Source: Endomicrobium proavitum (GTDB lineage: Bacteria; Elusimicrobiota; Endomicrobiia; Endomicrobiales; Endomicrobiaceae). Taken from it: DNA of 64,000 bases. Position numbers and translations under genes: made by a program. Shown in pieces: positions 42,063 through 51,788 of this stretch (within the stretch, counting starts at the first letter, position 1; each line of letters begins with the position of its first letter). The stretch spans positions 1,426,001 to 1,490,000 of the forward strand of contig NZ_CP009498.1 of the NCBI RefSeq assembly GCF_001027545.1, in the 5' to 3' direction. The notes under the pieces were generated by a model, which made no database searches, was not told the origin of the DNA, and was given only the letters and a program-made list of their open reading frames with translations.

Positions 42063-43604
42063 ATGAAAAAAATATTGTTGTCGTTATGTGTAATTTTTAC
42101 ATTTTGCGCCGCAGCGTTTTGCGCCGGCGAAAGATATATAATTTTCTTTTCGGAAACTTCGGATATTCCCGCAGGCGCCGTTGAGAAAATTCTTTCTTCA
42201 AAAAGATTTTGCATAGTTGTTCCTATAGCAGCCGGAGAAAAAATTCCGGACAACTTGGACGAGCTTGCCTCAAGCGGCAAGGCGGAACTTTCGCTTGTTT
42301 TTAATCCGGAGCCTATTTTTCCGGTTTTGGCGCAAGTCTATAAAATGAGCGGAGCGAAAAATTTAAAAGCGTCTGGTTTTGGGGATTATGTTTCCGGTAA
42401 TTTAAAAGAGTTTGCAAATTCGGCAAACAGAGAAAGTTTCGGAGCTTTTTTAAAATCAGGAGAAGTGTCAAAAGAAATTTTGTCGTATTTTGCGGGCGCT
42501 AAACTTTCGTGGGTAAACGTGCAAAATGCTCCCGACAGTTTAACGGGAGCTTTTTTGTCGGACGGCATCAATGCGTTTGTAATATACGACAATTTTCCTA
42601 CTGCGCAAAAAGACGTTATGCCGTGGCTTGCGGCAAAAACGGGAAACATTATACCTGTGCTGCTTACAAAAAAACACCTTTCAAACGCCGCGCTTATGAA
42701 GTATCTTATAGATTTGTTTGAAAAAAGCTTGTATATAAAACCTGCGGTTCCTTTATACGTGTCAACTGTCGCAAAAGATTTAATTCCGGTAAAAAAATCC
42801 GTTTCTTTCAGCGAAGAATCTTCGGCAAACGAAAACGTTTTAAATAAACTTTATGCCGCCGCTGGGTATATTAACAAATACAGAGGTTCGTCTTCATTTG
42901 ACGAACTCTCTTACAAAAATGCGCAAAGCGAACTTGGCTATTTGTGCGGGTTTGATTTGCTAAACGGCATTGCCTCTAACGCGGTTTCAAGCGTTAGAAT
43001 GTTTGACGCCGCATACAATAATATATTCAGACTTCTCGGATACCCGATACCCGATGAAGCTTCTTCCCAAACTTCTTCTTTTGCCGATGCGGGCAGTAAC
43101 GCTTCTCAAATAAAACAGATTTCCGGCGGCGTTTCAATAACAAACGAAGGATATATATATGGTATAGCCGTGTATAATTCGGGGGAGTCAATAAGAGTTG
43201 ACGTTGCCGCCGCATGGGGAGAAAAAGTAGATTTTATAGACCTATATATAGATATGAATAATTTAGACTGGGCAGGTTCTACGTCTATGCTTGCGGGCGC
43301 GCCCGGATTTTTAACTTCAGATTCCGGCTGGGAGTATGCGGTAAGAATTACAAAAAATAAAGCTTTATTATACAGACATTCCGCCGAAGGCGCCGCGCTT
43401 GTAAGCGAAATTAACGTAACCGGCTCTTACTTTTCAATTCCAAACAGATATTTAAGAGGAAATCCGGAAAACTGGGGATATCAAGCGGTGTCTGTGTCGC
43501 AAAATAAAGAGATAACGGACTTCTTAAATCAAACCTCAAAAACCAAAAGCGCAGTGCTCTCATCAAAACCCGTTCAACTTACGGCGATAAGAATTCAAAA
43601 GTAA
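42063..43604 (+). CDS. Secreted protein of unknown function with GH57/glucodextranase-like C-terminal region
   Basis: 513 residues with a signal peptide (MKKILLSLCVIFTFCAAAFC-A). The N-terminal half (PIFPVLAQVYKMSG, LSYFAGAKLSWVNVQNAPDSL, FVIYDNFPTAQKDVMPWLAAKTGNIIPVLL) hints at a degenerate GH57-type barrel but no catalytic pair is evident. The C-terminal 150 residues (EKVDFIDLYIDMNNLDWAGSTSMLAGAPGF, DSGWEYAVRI, LLYRHSAEG) resemble the carbohydrate-binding C-terminal module of glucodextranase-like proteins. No ribosome-binding site is seen and the promoter suggests a leaderless message. Function is not assigned. Confidence 0.7.
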   Translation: MKKILLSLCVIFTFCAAAFCAGERYIIFFSETSDIPAGAVEKILSSKRFCIVVPIAAGEKIPDNLDELASSGKAELSLVFNPEPIFPVLAQVYKMSGAKNLKASGFGDYVSGNLKEFANSANRESFGAFLKSGEVSKEILSYFAGAKLSWVNVQNAPDSLTGAFLSDGINAFVIYDNFPTAQKDVMPWLAAKTGNIIPVLLTKKHLSNAALMKYLIDLFEKSLYIKPAVPLYVSTVAKDLIPVKKSVSFSEESSANENVLNKLYAAAGYINKYRGSSSFDELSYKNAQSELGYLCGFDLLNGIASNAVSSVRMFDAAYNNIFRLLGYPIPDEASSQTSSFADAGSNASQIKQISGGVSITNEGYIYGIAVYNSGESIRVDVAAAWGEKVDFIDLYIDMNNLDWAGSTSMLAGAPGFLTSDSGWEYAVRITKNKALLYRHSAEGAALVSEINVTGSYFSIPNRYLRGNPENWGYQAVSVSQNKEITDFLNQTSKTKSAVLSSKPVQLTAIRIQK

Positions 43605-43663
43605 AAACGGTTTTTTGCTTTTATCCGCTTTCGGGACTTTGCCCCTACAGCGCGGCAAATTTC

Positions 43664-44881
43664 TTACTTTTCACTTTCCGCTTTATCTTTCCCAAACGTT
43701 TCCAAGAAAGGTTTTATGTATTCCAAAAATGCAGTTTTATTTGCGCCCGACAGCGTTGTTGCCGGAAGCTGTTTCATGGTTAAATAATTAAAAAATTGTC
43801 CGTTTCTTTTAATTCTAAAATCTAAATGCGGACCGGTTGCAAGCCCGGTGGCTCCCACGTAACCTATAATTTGTCCCTGACGGACGCGCACTCCTTTGCG
43901 TATTCCTTTTCCAAATTTTGAAAGATGTCCGTAAGTAGTTTCATATCCGTTTGGGTGGCGCACAATTACAAGATTTCCGTTTTGTCCTTTATAAGCGGCA
44001 AAAGTTACAACTCCGTCGCCTATTGACGAAACGGGCGTGCCCTCGGGCGCCGCGTAATCTATGCCTAAATGCGGGCGGACGTATTTTAAAACAGGGTGCA
44101 TTCTTGAAGTTGTAAAGTAAGAGCTTATTCTTCTAAATTGCAGCGGAGCTTTTAAAAACGCGCTTTTAACGGCTTTGCCGTCTTTGTCAAAATATCCGGC
44201 GTATTCCCGCGCGGGTTTGTAGTAAAACGCGTCGTAAGTTTTTGAGCCGGTTTTATACTCTGCGGCTAAAACATTAGAGCCTGTTTTTATGTTTTTTTTG
44301 CCGGCAATTTCAATTTCGTAGCTTACTTTAAATTGGTCGCCTTCTCTTGTGTCGGTTAAAAAGTCCATTTGCCAGGCAAAAATATCGGCAAATTGCAAAA
44401 TAACGTCGGCGGGAACATTTTTTGCAGACAGCGATTCCCAAAGGGAAGATTTTATAGTTCCGGCAACGGTTACTTTTTCGCGCCGGGACGGCAGCTTTTC
44501 TTTTGAGGAAGTTATTTTGCCGTCTGCGGATTTCGAAACGGAGTAAAAATCCGCGCCTTGCGGATAATACCAAAAGTCGCTCCACGCGCCGTTTGAGTGG
44601 TAAACAATTTCGTAAAAATCGCCGGGTCTTATGTTTTTAAAATTCAAAATTTTCTTTAACTCTTTAAGTATCTCGTCGGAATCTTGTTTTGAAAGGCGGG
44701 TTTTTTCTAAAGTTAACGCTAAAACGTCTCCGGGCAGTATTTCTATTTTTTCAATGTCCGCAGCATATTTTGCGGGCGCCAAAGCGTATTCAAGGTTTAA
44801 AACTTTCTTGAAAGTAACCGCAAAAATTACAGACGCAATAACAGCGGCAAAAATAAAATAAAAACGAGGATTTCTTTTCAT
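43664..44881 (-). CDS. M23-family metallopeptidase (cell-wall endopeptidase)
   Basis: 405 residues. N-terminal membrane anchor, a middle region like that of MepM-type proteins, and a C-terminal LytM domain: PHLGIDYAAPEGTPV, GNLVIVRHPNGYETTYGHLSKF, GYVGATGLATGPHLDFRIKRNG. The usual HLH motif reads HLD, a variant also found in other MepM-like proteins. It probably cuts peptidoglycan crosslinks in the periplasm. The last codons (DKAESEK) and following bases coincide with a purine-rich dispersed repeat (43654-43687), so the C-terminus may have been rewritten by repeat insertion. Confidence 0.88.
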   Translation of the reverse strand: MKRNPRFYFIFAAVIASVIFAVTFKKVLNLEYALAPAKYAADIEKIEILPGDVLALTLEKTRLSKQDSDEILKELKKILNFKNIRPGDFYEIVYHSNGAWSDFWYYPQGADFYSVSKSADGKITSSKEKLPSRREKVTVAGTIKSSLWESLSAKNVPADVILQFADIFAWQMDFLTDTREGDQFKVSYEIEIAGKKNIKTGSNVLAAEYKTGSKTYDAFYYKPAREYAGYFDKDGKAVKSAFLKAPLQFRRISSYFTTSRMHPVLKYVRPHLGIDYAAPEGTPVSSIGDGVVTFAAYKGQNGNLVIVRHPNGYETTYGHLSKFGKGIRKGVRVRQGQIIGYVGATGLATGPHLDFRIKRNGQFFNYLTMKQLPATTLSGANKTAFLEYIKPFLETFGKDKAESEK

Positions 44882-44914
44882 TGTTTATTCTGATTTTACA
44901 AGATTTTTTTTGTT

Positions 44915-44943
44915 TTGACAACGAGAGAATATTTAGGTAAAAT
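44915..44943 (+). promoter_or_regulatory. Promoter for the DUF1015 gene
   Basis: TTGACA (44915-44920), 17-base spacer, TAAAAT (44938-44943); a normal leader with GGAGG before the ATG at 44986. Confidence 0.75.
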
Positions 44944-44985
44944 CAAATCTGCTTTTCAGGCTCTAAATTTCGGAGGGTTTTTATC

Positions 44986-46203
44986 ATGGCAGAAGTAAAA
45001 CCGTTTAACGCAGTAAGATATTCCAAGGAAACCATAACAAACTTTATATGTCCGCCTTACGACGTAATAAGTTCGCAGGAAAAAGAAAGGCTTAAAAAAC
45101 TTTCTCCTTACAATATTATTAATATAGAACTTTCAGACCCGAAGGGTAAAAAAAATAAATACGCCCACGCCGCAGATATTTTTAAACAGTGGATTGCCGA
45201 AGGCGTTCTTGTAAGAGATTCTAAACCGGCGTATTATTTTTACGAACAGATTTTTGAAGATCACGGAATAAAAATGACAAGAAGGGGTTTTTTCGGAGCG
45301 TTAAAACTTGATAACCCCCACTCCGGAAAAGGTTCCGTAAAGCCTCACGAGAAAACTCTTGCCGGTCCGAAAGCCGACAGACTAAAACTTTTAAAAGCCG
45401 TAAAAGCGAACGTAAGCCCTATATTCGGCTTGTTTGACGACGAAAAAAACACTATAGTAAAACTCTGCGTAAATATTGCAAGAAAATCTCCAAGCGCCGT
45501 AGCCAAAGACACCGAAGGCACATTTCACAAATTGTGGGTTGTTACCGATGAAGATGTTTTAGAGTCGGTGGAAAAATATCTTTCAAGCAAAAAAATGTTT
45601 ATAGCCGACGGACATCACAGATACGAAACCGCGTGGAACTACAGTCAGGAAAGAAAAGCCAAAGATAAAAAATATTCTCCGAATAAAGATTATAATTATG
45701 TGCTTGCGTATTTGTGCCCAATGGAAGATCCCGGAATTTCAATTTGGCCTACCCACAGAGTAATTGCCGAGCCCGCGGATTTGGAAGAAAATATTGAAAA
45801 ATATTTTGACGTTCATTCCGCAAAAGATTTTGCAAGGTTTGCAAAAAAAGAAATACAGCCGCTTCTGTTGTTTAAAGACGGCAAATACAGAACGCTTACA
45901 ATAAAAAAAGAAGCGCTGCTTAAAAAAGCAATGCCTAACAAAGGCAAAGCTTACAGAAATTTAGCCGTAAGCGCGCTGCATTATATTTTAATACCTAAAA
46001 TAGACGCGTCGGAATTTGTTTACGTTAAAAGCGATAAAGAAGCCGTAAACTTGGCGCAGAAAACAAAAAAAATCGCAATTATAGTTCCCGCAACTCCGGT
46101 AGCTTCTTTGAAAGCTATAAGTTTAAACAATGAAATGATGCCGCAAAAGTCAACTTATTTTTATCCGAAATTGGCAAGCGGAATAGTTATTAAAACCGTG
46201 TAA
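44986..46203 (+). CDS. DUF1015-family protein
   Basis: 405 residues, close to family length. Typical features: VKPFNAVRYS, CPPYDVIS near the N-terminus, ESPYNI-type SPYNIINIELS, RRGFFGALKL, VKPHEKTLAGPKADRLKLL, SPIFGLFDD and IADGHHRYETAWNY. The biochemical role of the family is unclear; the HHR segment looks catalytic. It forms a two-gene unit with the CvpA-like gene two bases downstream. Confidence 0.9.
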   Translation: MAEVKPFNAVRYSKETITNFICPPYDVISSQEKERLKKLSPYNIINIELSDPKGKKNKYAHAADIFKQWIAEGVLVRDSKPAYYFYEQIFEDHGIKMTRRGFFGALKLDNPHSGKGSVKPHEKTLAGPKADRLKLLKAVKANVSPIFGLFDDEKNTIVKLCVNIARKSPSAVAKDTEGTFHKLWVVTDEDVLESVEKYLSSKKMFIADGHHRYETAWNYSQERKAKDKKYSPNKDYNYVLAYLCPMEDPGISIWPTHRVIAEPADLEENIEKYFDVHSAKDFARFAKKEIQPLLLFKDGKYRTLTIKKEALLKKAMPNKGKAYRNLAVSALHYILIPKIDASEFVYVKSDKEAVNLAQKTKKIAIIVPATPVASLKAISLNNEMMPQKSTYFYPKLASGIVIKTV

Positions 46204-46205
46204 AT

Positions 46206-46688
46206 ATGACTTTACTGATAGACGTATTTTTAATTGTAAGCGTTATTTTGGTAGCTTGGCTTGGCTGGCAGGCGGGGTTTACCAGAAGTTTTTTTGCCGC
46301 GCTTGCAGGGTTTGCGGCAATGCTTGCGGCAAATATGTATCCGTATAAAGAAGGCGTAAACGCGTATTTTGTTTTTTTAATAGCCGCGCTTTTTGTAATT
46401 CTTGCAGGCGGCTTTATTTTAAGACTCGTTCAATTTTTTTATATGAATCTTGTAGATAAAACTTGCGGGGCGGCGCTTGGCGTTTTAATTTGGGTTATAG
46501 TTGCGGTAAACGTTGTCGTTCCTACGCTTACGCAAAATCTTGCATCTTCGGAAGGTTCTCAAGGGACATTAATTTACAAAAATATTTCTGCCGGAATGCA
46601 TAAAAAATTGCCGGAGTTTAAAAATTACATTCCGCCGTTTTTGGAATTGGAAGATAAAGCGGCAAGTTTGCACAACGACAGATGGTAG
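46206..46688 (+). CDS. CvpA-family inner-membrane protein
   Basis: 160 residues with four hydrophobic segments and a short soluble C-terminus. The order MTLLIDVFLIVSVILVAWLGWQAGFTRSFF and the glycine-rich second half fit CvpA/colicin V production proteins, whose exact role is unknown. It lacks a trypsin-like domain found in some relatives. Confidence 0.8.
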   Translation: MTLLIDVFLIVSVILVAWLGWQAGFTRSFFAALAGFAAMLAANMYPYKEGVNAYFVFLIAALFVILAGGFILRLVQFFYMNLVDKTCGAALGVLIWVIVAVNVVVPTLTQNLASSEGSQGTLIYKNISAGMHKKLPEFKNYIPPFLELEDKAASLHNDRW

Positions 46689-46888
46689 GAAGTTTAGAGG
46701 TTAAGAAGTTAAGAAACGTCAGAAACTTTTATTTGCTATTGCGTAATGCAGAGCGCCGAGATATTCAGTTGGCAAAAGCAAGACATGAAACATCTTTTTG
46801 ACATTGCGGCGAGACTTATTGCGGTGAAGAGAAGACAACGCCTGAATTCAAGTTTACGAACATATTATTTTATTAAAAAGGACACAAA
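46689..46888. other. Intergenic region without a gene
   Basis: 200 bases before hisG. It contains AAGTTTACGAAC near 46845, matching a 12-base piece of the hairpin element at 6024-6127 in reverse, and looks like decayed repeat sequence. AAAAAGGACA precedes hisG as a ribosome-binding site. Confidence 0.4.
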
Positions 46889-47764
46889 ATGGATAAAAAA
46901 TTAAGATTAGGTTTTCCTAAAGGAAGTTTGCAAGATTCTACAATTGAATTGTTTAAAAAAGCCGGCATAAAAATAAACGTGTCGTCCCGTTCTTACTATC
47001 CGTCGTCAGACGACAGCGAACTTGAAATAATGCTTGTGCGTTCTCAAGAAATTGGGAAATACGTTGAAGAAGGTTTTTTTGACGCAGGGCTTACCGGTTA
47101 CGACTGGATTTGCGAAAGCGGCGCGAAAGTTAAAGAAGTTTGCGAGCTCAATTACGCAAAATCGGGGTTTCGTCCGGTGCGCTGGGTTTTATGCGTGCCA
47201 GAGGCTTCAAAAATAAAATCAATAAAAGATTTGCAGGGCAAAAGAGTAGCCACGGAGCTTATAAACTACACAAAAAAATATTTTGCAAAAAATAAAGTAA
47301 AAGCCGACGTAGAATTTTCATGGGGCGCAACGGAAGCAAAAGCGGGCACCCTTGTGGACGCGATAGTTGAACTTACCGAAACCGGTTCTTCCCTTCGCGC
47401 AAATAAACTTCGCATTGTGGAAGAGCTTCTTACTTCAACCACAAGACTTATAACCAACGCAAAAGCTTTGGCCGACAAATGGAAAAAAGAAAAAATTGAA
47501 AATCTTGCGCTTCTTTTAAAAGGCGCTTTGGCCGCTGAAGGAATGGTCGGTTTAAAAATGAACGTGCCTATAAAAGCGTTAGATAAAGTTACCGCGGTTC
47601 TTCCGGCGCTTAAAAAACCTACAATTTCCCAACTTTCCGACGCAGATTGGGTTGCGTTAGAAGTTATACTTGAAGAAAAAACGGTTAAAAAAATAATCCC
47701 CGCATTAAAACGCTCCGGAGCTGAAGGCATTATTGAATACCCGTTGAATAAAATTATTTATTAA
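46889..47764 (+). CDS. hisG: ATP phosphoribosyltransferase, long form
   Basis: 291 residues, long-form HisG with the C-terminal regulatory ACT-like domain (from about 220). Signatures: [32 protein letters not shown] and [29 protein letters not shown] (PRPP-binding). Catalyses the first step of histidine synthesis and normally is histidine-inhibited. No other his genes lie nearby, so it is separated from the rest of the pathway here. Confidence 0.95.
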   Translation: MDKKLRLGFPKGSLQDSTIELFKKAGIKINVSSRSYYPSSDDSELEIMLVRSQEIGKYVEEGFFDAGLTGYDWICESGAKVKEVCELNYAKSGFRPVRWVLCVPEASKIKSIKDLQGKRVATELINYTKKYFAKNKVKADVEFSWGATEAKAGTLVDAIVELTETGSSLRANKLRIVEELLTSTTRLITNAKALADKWKKEKIENLALLLKGALAAEGMVGLKMNVPIKALDKVTAVLPALKKPTISQLSDADWVALEVILEEKTVKKIIPALKRSGAEGIIEYPLNKIIY

Positions 47765-48217
47765 TAACAAAAATGAGGCAGAGGTTGGATTTAGAGTTGA
47801 TGAGCCTTTTGTAGAAGATAGCTTGTATTATGCGGGACACAAAATAAAAATTCCCGCCAGCTAGTCGGAAATTACTCCGTTGCATAACGGGAACGATAAT
47901 AATATACAACAGAAACAATAGCCGGTTGGAAAAAATCAATGGAGTGCCAAAACAATCTACTCCGGACTTGAGGGCGCATCATCAGTAGAAATAGCTGACT
48001 GTTACATTTAAATAAATTAACGCTATCAAATAATAAAGTAGCGATATAAATGTAAGCCGCTGTTTTTTTATTGTCATATGTAGTTGTTAGTTTATTAATA
48101 TCAGATAGTTTTAGAAGAGAGATTTTTTTGTCAAACATATCTCTGCGACATAAACAAATACGGGAAGTATGAAGATTACAGAAAATATAGTATAATAAAT
48201 AATCATAAGAGGATTAT
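47765..48217. other. AT-rich gap at the left edge of an accessory patch
   Basis: 453 bases. A plus-strand frame (RVDEPFVEDSLYYAGHKIKI, 47795-47855) is interrupted by a stop and fades out. A minus-strand frame of 88 codons (47872-48138, starting MFDKKISLLK) has no ribosome-binding site of note and no recognised family. Both look like debris. TATAAT at 48191 and AGAGGA at 48207 serve the protease gene that follows. Confidence 0.5.
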
Positions 48218-49102
48218 ATGGCTTCTGATTTCCCAACTAACATCAAACAATTAGCAAATTCATATCTAACACGAATAGAAAAGCATTTTGCCAGTGATAA
48301 AACAGATGCTCTTTTTTATTTCGGTGCTATAGCGCAGCCAGTTGAAACAAAATTTAGACTTCGTATTGAGGAGTTAGCAAGGGAACACAAAAAGAATCCA
48401 AAAGATACGCTTATTGTTTTATTGACTACAGGTGGTGGAAGTGCTGAAACTGCTGAGAAATTTGTCAATATAATAAGACATTTTTATAAGAATGTATATT
48501 TTATAATTCCAGATTATGCAATGTCTGCTGGTACTATTTTTTGTATGTCGGGAGATAAAATATACATGGATTATTCATCGAACTTGGGGCCTATTGATCC
48601 GCAGATTTTTTCTATGAAAGAAAAGCAATATGTGCCAGCAAATGGTTATCTTGATGAAATAGAATTATTGTTAGACAAATCAAGGAAAAATACTCTTACA
48701 AATGCTGAATTTGTTATATTGCAAAATCAAGATTTAGCTTTTCTAAATCAATGTAGACAGGCTAGAGAATTATCAGAAAAATTATTAGAAGATTGGCTAG
48801 TTAAATATAAATTTAAAGATTGGAGCATTCATGCTTCAAATGGAGTAAAAGTAACAGCTGTTGAAAAAATATCAAGAGCAAAACAAATAGCGAAAGAATT
48901 AGGCAATAACAAAGAATGGAAGGTGCATTCAAGACCAATTAAGATAGATGATTTAGAAAAAATGAAGTTGAAAATTGATGATTATTCAAAAGATAAGGAC
49001 TTGCAAAATGTAATAAGACAATACACAGATTTTATGCTTGATTATTTAAATCAGTTTAATCCTAGACCTCTTAATTTTATACATACAAGGTTGTTTATTT
49101 GA
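48218..49102 (+). CDS. SDH-family Clp-fold serine protease
   Basis: 294 residues resembling serine dehydrogenase proteinases (ClpP/crotonase fold): LLTTGGGSAETAEKFVNIIRHFY, then PDYAMSAGTIFCMSGDKIYMDYSSNLGPIDPQI with probable nucleophile Ser103. The family is cytoplasmic or membrane-linked and its substrates are unknown. Glycine and alanine codons (GGT, GGA, GCT, GCA) differ from the GGC/GCG/GCC-rich neighbours, which suggests transfer. The gene carries its own promoter and Shine-Dalgarno site. It is followed by a small gene 11 bases away, and phage-type remnants lie downstream. Confidence 0.85.
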   Translation: MASDFPTNIKQLANSYLTRIEKHFASDKTDALFYFGAIAQPVETKFRLRIEELAREHKKNPKDTLIVLLTTGGGSAETAEKFVNIIRHFYKNVYFIIPDYAMSAGTIFCMSGDKIYMDYSSNLGPIDPQIFSMKEKQYVPANGYLDEIELLLDKSRKNTLTNAEFVILQNQDLAFLNQCRQARELSEKLLEDWLVKYKFKDWSIHASNGVKVTAVEKISRAKQIAKELGNNKEWKVHSRPIKIDDLEKMKLKIDDYSKDKDLQNVIRQYTDFMLDYLNQFNPRPLNFIHTRLFI

Positions 49103-49113
49103 AAAGGATATAT

Positions 49114-49317
49114 ATGAAATTAAATAAGAATCTAAAAGAAATAGTTAAAATGAATCCTAAAATAAATATTGATAAGATAAAAGAAGTAAATAACTATATG
49201 GACTCTATACGACCATTGATAAAAAAAGAATCTTACAATATAGGCATCCCTGATGTTTGTCAAGACCAACAATCAGGTCTATTTTGTTTCAATCTGCATA
49301 AAGAAATACAAGAATAA
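49114..49317 (+). CDS. Small charged protein paired with the Clp-fold protease
   Basis: 67 residues from ATG 49114 (AAAGGA upstream), rich in Lys, Asn and Ile: MKLNKNLKEIVKMNPKINID, then a Pro/Cys-containing tail. No family is recognised. The preceding frame overlaps the protease stop, but the ATG with a ribosome-binding site is preferred. The pairing suggests a substrate, adaptor or regulator of the protease; this is context inference only. Confidence 0.6.
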   Translation: MKLNKNLKEIVKMNPKINIDKIKEVNNYMDSIRPLIKKESYNIGIPDVCQDQQSGLFCFNLHKEIQE

Positions 49318-49371
49318 TCTCTTTTTTGTCATCTTTTATTCAAATAAACCAAGCAGGGCATTATTTCATAT

Positions 49372-49656
49372 CTATAACCTTGCACTTAAATGCTTTGAGT
49401 TCTTGTCTATTTCTACAACGATAGGACTTCTGGCTAAATTATATGTGTATGAGTATGAGCCAAAATCACATACGCTGATATTAAAAAAATATTTTCCGTT
49501 TTGATATTTGTAATAAATTTCATCTCTTACTCTTTCCGTTAATACGGCAATTACATATACTACTAAAAAATACCATTCTTCTTCAGTCTCATTCCAAACC
49601 GAACGAATTTTTTTGTCTTCAAAAATCTTGATTGCATTTTTTATTCCATAATTCAT
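49372..49656 (-). pseudogene. Truncated Bro-N (prophage antirepressor-like) remnant
   Basis: The frame starts MNYGIKNAIKIFEDKKIRSV, then NETEEEWYFLVVYVIAVLTE, a clear Bro-N/antirepressor N-terminus. After about residue 40 the similarity ends and an unrelated 50-residue tail (RDEIYYKYQNGKYFFNISVC...) runs to the stop. It appears to be a deletion fusion of a phage-type gene to another sequence. Confidence 0.65.
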
Positions 49657-49820
49657 TTTCTTGTTAAAATAATAATATTTAAGGGATACGGAATTATTCC
49701 GAAGAAATGTTATCAAAATGCTATTAGATGTGTCGATTAATTAATTTGCTGGGTATAAAAAATTTAAGCAAAAATGGTATAATTAAAATATTAAAAACAT
49801 AGTGTTCAAAAGAGGGGAAA

Positions 49821-51296
49821 ATGTCTGATACTAACATCAGAGTTCGTTTCGCGCCTTCGCCCACGGGCGATTTGCATATAGGCGGAGTCCGCACCGCTTT
49901 GTTTAATTGGCTTTTCGCTTCAAAAGGCGGAAAATTTATTTTAAGAATTGAAGATACCGACGAAGCGCGTTCCACGGACGCTTCCGTGCAGGTTATTTTA
50001 GACGCAATGAAATGGCTTGGGCTCAATTGGGACGAAGGTCCCGGCAACGAGCCTGAAAAATACGCGCCGTATTATCAAATGAAACGCAAAACCGCCGGCA
50101 TATACCAAAAGTACGCCGATGAGCTTATCGCAAAAGGTTTGGCCTATCCGTGTTATTGCACTCCCGAGGAAGTTGACCAAATGCGCAAAGACGCGCAGGC
50201 GCAAAAACTTCCTCCGAAATATAACGGCAAATGCAGAAATTTAACGCCGGAACAAAGAAAACAAAAAGAAGCCGAAGGCAGAACGGCCGTAATAAGATTT
50301 AAAATGCCCTCCGACGGAAAAATAATTCTTAACGATTTAATTCGCGGTAGCGTGGAATTTGATAACGCTACTCTTGACGATTTTGTAATAATGAAAGCCA
50401 ACGGCGTGCCCACATATAATTTTGCATGCGTTATTGACGATTATTTAATGGAAATGACGCACGTTTTGCGCGGCGACGATCACATCTCTAACACGCCAAG
50501 ACAAATTCATTTGTATAATGCGCTTGGCTGGCAAATGCCAAAATTTGCGCATATGGCAATGATACTTGGGCCCGACGGCGCAAGGCTTTCAAAGCGTCAC
50601 GGGCATACGTCTGTTTTGGAATACAGAAACGAAGGTTATCTTCCCGAAGCGCTGCTTAATTATTTGGCGCTGCTTGGCTGGTCAACCGAAGACAGCCAAC
50701 AAATTTTTACAATTGCGCAACTTAAAGAAAAATTTTCAATAGATCGCTGCGGCACAAGCCCGTCAACGTTTGACCCCGCGAAACTTTTGTGGCTTAACGG
50801 CGAAAAAATCCGAGAGAAAAGCGTCACGGAAGTTTTCAACCTTTTTATAGATTGGCTGAAATATACAAACAATGAAAAAATTATTGAAGGCTGGAATATA
50901 GAGCTTCTCAAAAAAGCTATAACTCTTGAACACGAAAAAATTAAATTATTGAAAGATATTCCCAGTCTCGTAGATTTCTTTTTTGTAAAAGACGTTGAGT
51001 TTCAGGAAGAAGCCGTAAAAAAAGTTTTTGAAAAATCTAAAGAAACCGCGGGCGTTGTGTTAAAAGAAAGCGCCCAAAAACTTCCCATTCAGGCTGATTT
51101 TTCCGCCGACGCTCTTGAAAAATTTGCCAGAGATTTAGCCGCAGAAAAAGGCATAGGCACCGGCAAAGTTTTTCACCCCATAAGAGTAGCAATTTCAGGC
51201 AGAACCCAAGGCCCCAGCCTTTTTCACATGATGGAAGTTATGGGCAAAGAAGAAGTGGTAAAAAGAATTTCCTTGGCAATTGGAAAGTTCTTTTAG
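49821..51296 (+). CDS. gltX: Glutamyl-tRNA synthetase
   Basis: 491 residues. [22 protein letters not shown] holds the HIGH-type motif; [10 protein letters not shown] is the KMSKS-type motif; [24 protein letters not shown] is typical. The C-terminal anticodon-binding domain is present. It could be discriminating or also charge tRNA-Gln; two tRNA-Gln genes are in the window and gatCAB is not seen. GAGGGG precedes the ATG. Confidence 0.96.
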   Translation: MSDTNIRVRFAPSPTGDLHIGGVRTALFNWLFASKGGKFILRIEDTDEARSTDASVQVILDAMKWLGLNWDEGPGNEPEKYAPYYQMKRKTAGIYQKYADELIAKGLAYPCYCTPEEVDQMRKDAQAQKLPPKYNGKCRNLTPEQRKQKEAEGRTAVIRFKMPSDGKIILNDLIRGSVEFDNATLDDFVIMKANGVPTYNFACVIDDYLMEMTHVLRGDDHISNTPRQIHLYNALGWQMPKFAHMAMILGPDGARLSKRHGHTSVLEYRNEGYLPEALLNYLALLGWSTEDSQQIFTIAQLKEKFSIDRCGTSPSTFDPAKLLWLNGEKIREKSVTEVFNLFIDWLKYTNNEKIIEGWNIELLKKAITLEHEKIKLLKDIPSLVDFFFVKDVEFQEEAVKKVFEKSKETAGVVLKESAQKLPIQADFSADALEKFARDLAAEKGIGTGKVFHPIRVAISGRTQGPSLFHMMEVMGKEEVVKRISLAIGKFF

Positions 51297-51449
51297 AGGG
51301 TGGGATGATTAAATGAGATATATAAAGATATAGATACTTTATCAAGAATGATTAATTCTTTGAGAAAAAATTGTTATGTAATGCGGATATAAATTCTTAA
51401 GTTGTTACTTATCATCATAACATCTTATCATCTAAAACCGGAGGCAAAA

Positions 51450-51782
51450 ATGGCTGAAGAACAAAAATTAGATTTTGACGTATATTTTTTTAACCTGCTT
51501 ATGATGTTTGCATCTGCGGCGTGGCAGCAGCTTGGGAAAACCGCAAGCCCCGTTGACGGGAAAATTTCAAAAGATATAAAAGGCGCGCAAACTACAATAA
51601 ATATGCTGCTTATGCTTCGCGATAAAACAAAAGGCAACTTAAATAAAAAAGAAGAAGAAATGCTTATCTCTACAATTTCCGACCTGCAAATAAATTTTGC
51701 CGACGAAGCCGCAAAGCCCGAAAATAAAATTGAAGAAAAAAAAGAAGAACACAAACATTCCAAAGACTGCGGATGCCATTAA
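51450..51782 (+). CDS. DUF1844-family protein
   Basis: 110 residues. DFDVYFFNLLMMFASAAWQQLGK and the helical KDIKGAQTTINMLLMLRDKTKGNL match DUF1844 proteins of deltaproteobacteria, spirochaetes and relatives. The tail is Glu/Lys-rich and ends HKHSKDCGCH, a possible metal-binding motif. GGAGG supports the start at 51450 instead of the upstream frame start. Function unknown. Confidence 0.85.
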   Translation: MAEEQKLDFDVYFFNLLMMFASAAWQQLGKTASPVDGKISKDIKGAQTTINMLLMLRDKTKGNLNKKEEEMLISTISDLQINFADEAAKPENKIEEKKEEHKHSKDCGCH

Positions 51783-51788
51783 TAGCGG

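Noticed and set aside
43664-44881. M23 peptidase as catalytically dead because HLH reads HLD
   Set aside because: The HLD variant is common among MepM-like relatives as far as I recall, and the other metal ligands are present.
46689-46888. Histidine leader or T-box before hisG
   Set aside because: No His-rich short frame, T-box sequence or terminator/antiterminator pair could be seen.
47872-48138. 88-codon minus-strand protein MFDKKISLLK...
   Set aside because: No ribosome-binding site, no recognised family, and it lies in degraded AT-rich sequence; mentioned only as debris.
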